Assembly (NCBI GenBank): GCA_043770215.1
Contig: JAYVIQ010000091.1
Span: 1-7,147, forward strand
Length of the DNA: 7,147 nucleotides
Direction: 5' to 3'
Source of the DNA: JAYVIQ01 sp043770215
GTDB lineage: Bacteria; Bacteroidota; Bacteroidia; Cytophagales; JAAEPT01
Notes under the pieces: generated by a model
What the model was told of the DNA's origin: nothing
Seen by the model: only the letters and a program-made list of their open reading frames with translations
Databases searched by the model: none
Made by a program: the position numbers and the translations under genes
Part shown: positions 6,710 to 7,147 of the stretch, in pieces
How the letters are laid out: the number at the start of each line of letters is the position of its first letter
Numbering within the stretch: the stretch's first letter is position 1

Positions 6710-6955
6710 TTATTTTTTGTTATATCGTTGGTTGAATTTATCAACACGGCCAGCTGCATCGATAAATAATTTTTTACCAGTATAAAATGGGTGAGAAGAT
6801 GAGCTAACCTCAATTTTAATTACAGGGTACTCATTACCATCTTCCATTTTTACTGTGTCTTTGGCAGACATTGTAGATTTAGTCAATACTCTTTCTCCAG
6901 ATGATTGATCTTCAAAAACTACAAAGTCATATTTTGGGTGAATGTCTTTTTTCAT
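6710..6955 (-). CDS. rpmE2: 50S ribosomal protein bL31, type B (zinc-free)
   Basis: This 81-residue protein is bL31, a subunit of the large ribosomal particle that helps bridge to the small subunit. It opens with MKKDIHPKYDFVVFED and continues with TKSTM (25-29), then YPVIKIEVSSSSHPFYTGKK (43-62) and GRVDKFNQRY (69-78), all standard for type B L31. There is no cysteine anywhere, so it is the zinc-independent paralogue form and not the CxxC type A form. I chose the start at MKKDIHP because this is the conserved N-terminus; the reading frame stays open upstream to an ATG at 6995-6997, but those 14 codons overlap the promoter element and leader hairpin and look non-coding. It is probably transcribed mainly alone, with the terminator just downstream. 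Confidence 0.96.
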   Translation of the reverse strand: MKKDIHPKYDFVVFEDQSSGERVLTKSTMSAKDTVKMEDGNEYPVIKIEVSSSSHPFYTGKKLFIDAAGRVDKFNQRYNKK

Positions 6956-6970
6956 AATATTTTTTTTATA

Positions 6971-6989
6971 CCTTGGATTTTTCCAAAGG
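6971..6989 (-). promoter_or_regulatory. Hairpin in the rpmE2 5' leader
   Basis: On the minus strand the leader reads CCTTTGGA-AAAA-TCCAAGG: a 7-bp stem with one bulged T and an AAAA tetraloop. If transcription starts 5-7 nt after the promoter element at 6995-7002, the stem lies at or near the 5' end of the mRNA, about 15 nt before the ATG. It could protect the message or act as a ribosomal-protein leader site. Ribosomal-protein leaders for L31 are known in several bacterial groups, but I cannot say that this matches one of them. Confidence 0.45.
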
Positions 6990-6994
6990 AACTG

Positions 6995-7002
6995 CAAATA
7001 TA
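6995..7002 (-). promoter_or_regulatory. Bacteroidota-type promoter -7 element for rpmE2
   Basis: On the minus strand this octamer is TATATTTG, a full match to the Bacteroidota -7 consensus TAnnTTTG. It lies about 40 bp upstream of the rpmE2 ATG. The region about 20 bp further upstream is A-rich and has no clear TTTG-like -33 element. It is the only full match to this consensus that I found in the gaps upstream of genes in the window. Confidence 0.6.
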
Positions 7003-7147
7003 TACTTTTTTTATTTTTTATCTACTTTTTTTGTTAAAAATAATTTATGAAATTGCTCTAAAATTAATTAAAGTTAAAAGTAAAACTTAAGATTAGTCAA
7101 TAATTTTTTTTCATTATGTGTTTGCTTTTGTTTTTTTTGCATAAAGA
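7003..7147. other. AT-rich non-coding region upstream of rpmE2
   Basis: I see no convincing gene in this stretch. Plus-strand frames have no recognisable product. On the minus strand the last few dozen bases contain short Lys-rich open frames, one of which (LYAKKTKANT followed by a stop around 7110) could be the tail of a gene beginning outside the window, but ten residues are too few to judge. The sequence is dominated by A and T runs, including TTAATTAA near 7063-7070, as expected for an upstream promoter region. Confidence 0.5.

Noticed and set aside
6631..6813. 60-codon open frame on the minus strand between rpmE2 and the GlmU-like gene
   Set aside because: It overlaps rpmE2 in another frame and runs straight through the terminator stem; its product resembles nothing known.
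6956..6997. Longer rpmE2 reading frame with 14 extra N-terminal codons
   Set aside because: The conserved L31 N-terminus is MKKDIHP, and the added codons cover the promoter element and the leader hairpin.
6905..7090. Plus-strand hydrophobic frame over the rpmE2 start and upstream region
   Set aside because: It overlaps the rpmE2 coding start, promoter and leader, and its composition is what AT-rich DNA gives by chance.
1..7147. Defence island, mobile element, CRISPR array or new multi-gene system
   Set aside because: Every sizeable gene belongs to a recognisable housekeeping or repair family, and there are no transposase, integrase, toxin-antitoxin, nuclease or reverse-transcriptase signatures and no spaced repeats.

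Overview
The window reads as ordinary chromosomal housekeeping DNA from an AT-rich member of the Bacteroidota (Flavobacteriia/Cytophagia-like; genus not determinable). The clues are the GlmU-like protein with a reduced N-terminal domain, the cysteine-free type B L31, the lipoprotein cyclophilin with a large internal insertion, an ATE-type aminoacyl-tRNA-protein transferase homologue, A/T-rich start regions without clear Shine-Dalgarno sequences, and one good Bacteroidota-type TAnnTTTG promoter element. All seven genes I can support lie on the minus strand, so the window reads from right to left. I see no mobile element, CRISPR array, tRNA, rRNA or phage gene.

In transcription order: a non-coding upstream stretch (7003-7147) leads to a promoter (6995-7002), a short leader with a hairpin (6971-6989) and rpmE2 (6955-6710). 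A strong intrinsic terminator (6641-6685) follows almost immediately upstream of a GlmU-like UDP-GlcNAc biosynthesis gene (6634-5540). After 25 bp comes holB, the clamp-loader delta-prime subunit, which starts at TTG (5514-4393). It shares one base with hemC (4393-3473), which overlaps by four bases a secreted or membrane-anchored peptidylprolyl isomerase lipoprotein (3476-2478). The glmU-like/holB/hemC/PPIase run is packed tightly enough to be one operon. It mixes cell-wall precursor supply, DNA replication, haem synthesis and envelope protein folding, so it is a growth-linked cluster rather than one pathway.

Two further minus-strand genes follow, each after a gap of 50-60 bp that contains a hairpin: an ATE-family transferase homologue (2424-1378) and a class I photolyase (1318-2). 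The ATE-like protein aligns with bacterial Bpt/eukaryotic ATE1 in both halves but has lost the N-terminal cysteine cluster and carries about 120 extra C-terminal residues. Its start region takes part in a perfect 17-bp inverted repeat whose other arm lies at codons 35-40.

I found no convincing undescribed multi-gene system. The items most worth checking are the inverted repeat over the ATE-like start, the cysteine-free ATE-like protein itself, and the terminator squeezed against the glmU-like start codon. All motif assignments come from reading the sequence and recalling family signatures; no database search or folding calculation was run.
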